Source: Curtobacterium sp. Leaf183 (GTDB lineage: Bacteria; Actinomycetota; Actinomycetes; Actinomycetales; Microbacteriaceae). From it: a DNA stretch of 64,000 nt. This document shows, one piece after another, positions 62,437-64,000 of this stretch; the first letter of the stretch is position 1, and the number at the start of each line of letters is the position of its first letter. Under the pieces are notes generated by a model that was not told where the DNA came from, did no database searches, and saw only the letters and a list, made by a program, of their open reading frames with translations. The position numbers and the translations under genes are program-made. Where the stretch lies: positions 544,567-608,566 of the forward strand of contig NZ_LMPO01000008.1 of the NCBI RefSeq assembly GCF_001424385.1, written 5' to 3'.

Positions 62437-62737
62437 TCACCGCGTGGTCGAGGTGAATGGCCAGCAAGCTGAAGGCAGCCAGCTCCGGGAGGTCGTCTGT
62501 CGTGTTGGAGGTAAGGGCGACTGCCGCGCGCTGCAAATACGGCCACGCTGCTGCGAGTTCGGACTCGAGGACTTGTACTCGTACCACCTTCTGCCACGGA
62601 GAGCCGTCGGCCTTCGTTCTCGGTGTGGGCGTCAGAACGATCGTGCTCTCCTGGTAGTGCACCTCCATGGCGTCCGGACGGGCGGCGAGCCAGACGAACA
62701 GTTCGCGATGGATGCTCTTCAGGGACGGTTCGCTCAC
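62372..62737 (-). CDS. Hypothetical protein, possibly missing its SHOCT tail
   Basis: A 121-residue protein with a mixed alpha/beta pattern (SLKSIHRELFVWLAARPDAM, VRVQVLESELAAAWPYLQRA). No known family is recognised. GTG at 62737 has GGGAG six bases upstream. Its last residues overlap the frame that encodes a SHOCT domain. Confidence 0.55.
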   Translation of the reverse strand: MSEPSLKSIHRELFVWLAARPDAMEVHYQESTIVLTPTPRTKADGSPWQKVVRVQVLESELAAAWPYLQRAAVALTSNTTDDLPELAAFSLLAIHLDHAVNSTQEPGPGGYSYRDSGFVAI

Positions 62738-62882
62738 GGTGCTCCCAATCTGTGCCGACCTGTTGATTGTCCCGCACACCCACTCTGGGCGGAGGTGCCG
62801 GTGGGTGGGGTCCGCGTTGGTGTCGCCAGCGCCCGACTTCTCCGCTCCTGCAGGGAGCGGAGGCCGGACCACCGGCGGTGTT

Positions 62883-63086
62883 TCAAGTCGGTTTCTTTGC
62901 TCTTCGGCCGAGCTGGGCTGCTTCTGCGTTTCGTTGGTACCCCAGGTAGGCGATGACCGCCAACACTCGGTGCCTCGTGGTGGGAGCGACGCTCGTGGGG
63001 TCGTTGAGGACGCGTGAGACAGTCTGGTGCGAGACGCCTGCCACCGTCGCCACGTCGTAGATGGTGGGTGCACCAGCTTCAGCCAT
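62883..63086 (-). CDS. LacI-family DNA-binding domain only (truncated regulator)
   Basis: A 67-residue product containing just the LacI HTH (TIYDVATVAGVSHQTVSRVL, about 8-27) and the start of the hinge (LGYQRNAEAAQLGRRA). LacI proteins normally have about 340 residues. The effector domain is absent downstream, where lower-GC unrelated genes begin. It lies behind the GH127 gene in the same direction and may once have controlled it. A pseudogene is more likely than a dedicated HTH-only protein. Confidence 0.72.
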   Translation of the reverse strand: MAEAGAPTIYDVATVAGVSHQTVSRVLNDPTSVAPTTRHRVLAVIAYLGYQRNAEAAQLGRRAKKPT

Positions 63087-63240
63087 CTGCTTTCACCTGA
63101 TCTGTCCGTGTCGCCGCGGCCGCGAGGCAAGACAGGCGGTCTCTGATTGCCCAGCTGGTGCACCCATCCGCGAATGCAATCGGTCGCCTACGAAGGCTGG
63201 CGTTCGCGTCATAGCGCTTCCTCTCCCGCTTCCAGCGGCG

Positions 63241-64000
63241 TCATTCAGTGGGGAGGAACACCCGCATCGTCGATGGACCTCGATTCCCCCAGGTCGAATA
63301 GGGGACGAGCCGCACTGTGTCGATGAACGTCGTCTCTGTGACTGCGGCTCCGTAGGGAAGCGGTGATCCGGTCTGCGCTTCTCGTACCGCGATCCCGACC
63401 CGGACGTCGTCTGGGCCGTCGTCCTGCAAGGCGACTTCGTCGAGGAGGACGACATCGTTGATCGCTCTTCCGAGGTCCGTGGACTCCAAGGCGTAGACGA
63501 GGGGGCCCCGCTCGATGGCGACGGTGCCGCGAAGAGCATCGATGCGCGGATCGGGGTGCGTGATCCGGGCCCGATTGGGTGCCGTCAGCGTCACCCTGTC
63601 TCCCCGGTTGAAGATCCGATCGACGGCGATCGACGTGCCACCCGCCACGCGGTGGTGGCCGTCCGGCGTGTCGAGCTCGGCGGTCGTGGCCCAGGCCGGC
63701 ACTCGGAGTCGAAGCTCGAGCGGTGTCTCACTCGACTTGGTCGCCGTGACGATCACTTCGCCGTTGAACGGCCAGCCGGAGCGGACCTCGAAGCCTGCCG
63801 TGCCGCCGCCCGGGAGGTCGACGTCGATGTCGTAGTCGCCGTACTGGTGCAGCTGGAGTCCGTGCTCGGTCATCGTTGCGAAGACTGATTCCACGCTCGC
63901 GAGGGTCCGGGCGAGGTTCGTCGGGCAGCACGAGACCTCGAACCAGGGTGCACGCAGACTCGCGAGCGCTCTGGCACTCACTTCGTCCTCAGGTGGGACT
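63241..64000 (-). CDS. GH127-family beta-L-arabinofuranosidase-like protein (5' end outside window)
   Basis: The frame is open to the right edge, giving the C-terminal 250 or so residues. The segment FEVSCCPTNLARTLAS holds the Cys-Cys pair of the zinc-bound active site typical of GH127. Beta-sandwich domains follow (SGWPFNGEVIVTATK, ELRLRVPAWA). The family releases beta-L-arabinofuranose from plant glycoproteins and pectin. The catalytic domain is mostly beyond the window. Confidence 0.85.
   Translation of the reverse strand, partial: VPPEDEVSARALASLRAPWFEVSCCPTNLARTLASVESVFATMTEHGLQLHQYGDYDIDVDLPGGGTAGFEVRSGWPFNGEVIVTATKSSETPLELRLRVPAWATTAELDTPDGHHRVAGGTSIAVDRIFNRGDRVTLTAPNRARITHPDPRIDALRGTVAIERGPLVYALESTDLGRAINDVVLLDEVALQDDGPDDVRVGIAVREAQTGSPLPYGAAVTETTFIDTVRLVPYSTWGNRGPSTMRVFLPTE

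Noticed and set aside
60660-62882. Prophage or integrative element
   Set aside because: No integrase, transposase, terminase, relaxase or att-like repeat could be identified, so it is described only as a compositional anomaly.

Overview
This is 64 kb of dense, high-GC chromosome from an actinobacterium. The strong GC bias at third codon positions, frequent GTG starts, ATGA/GTGA gene overlaps and the protein families point to a plant- or soil-associated member of the Microbacteriaceae, possibly Curtobacterium-like. The genus is an inference. No rRNA, tRNA, CRISPR array, transposase or replication origin was recognised.

Left part (1-18.9 kb). A translationally coupled operon runs off the left edge: a BcsA-like GT2 synthase, an RsbW-like ATPase, and a secreted GH26-like domain fused to an OpgC-type membrane acyltransferase. 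Next come TetR-controlled oxidoreductases, a DEAD-box RNA helicase, a TetR operon with two tandem paralogous membrane proteins, a GlcD-type FAD oxidase with an alpha/beta hydrolase and a DUF427 protein, an EEP-family membrane protein, and a YceI / ECF sigma / anti-sigma operon.

Middle part (18.9-36.4 kb). A UgpB-like ABC importer lies divergent from an inositol-monophosphatase-family phosphatase. A LacI regulator is coupled to a 2H phosphoesterase. The importer/phosphatase gap and the phosphoesterase promoter share a near-identical palindrome, which suggests one regulon for a phosphorylated or cyclic-phosphate substrate. There follow a second LacI gene, a phenolic acid decarboxylase with a coupled hydrolase and a divergent MarR regulator, a GH29 alpha-fucosidase, a molybdenum operon (mobA, DUF6457, moeA, fdhD, FdhF/YdeP oxidoreductase), and an HTH-nucleotidyltransferase / HEPN-like pair.

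Phosphonate region (36.6-48.5 kb). phnGHIJKL, a DUF1045 2H phosphoesterase, phnM, phnN and a ketopantoate-reductase-like gene form one overlapping operon controlled by divergent phnF. A fused double-domain phnE and a hexapeptide acetyltransferase sit on the other side. phnE lacks its 5' end and abuts, head to head, the remnant of a regulator that has also lost its 5' end. phnC and phnD are absent, so this looks like a deletion scar.

Right part (48.5-64 kb). A HAD phosphatase, an SMP-30 lactonase-like protein and an OpuC-type osmolyte importer without an ATPase gene are followed by a LacI-controlled fructan locus with two GH32 enzymes and an ABC importer. A lower-GC stretch of unfamiliar genes (60.7-62.9 kb) comes next, then a LacI gene reduced to its DNA-binding domain and the 3' part of a GH127 enzyme cut by the right edge. 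A recurrent hairpin built on GACGGGAGGCCCG / CGGGCCTCCCGTC punctuates gene ends throughout.
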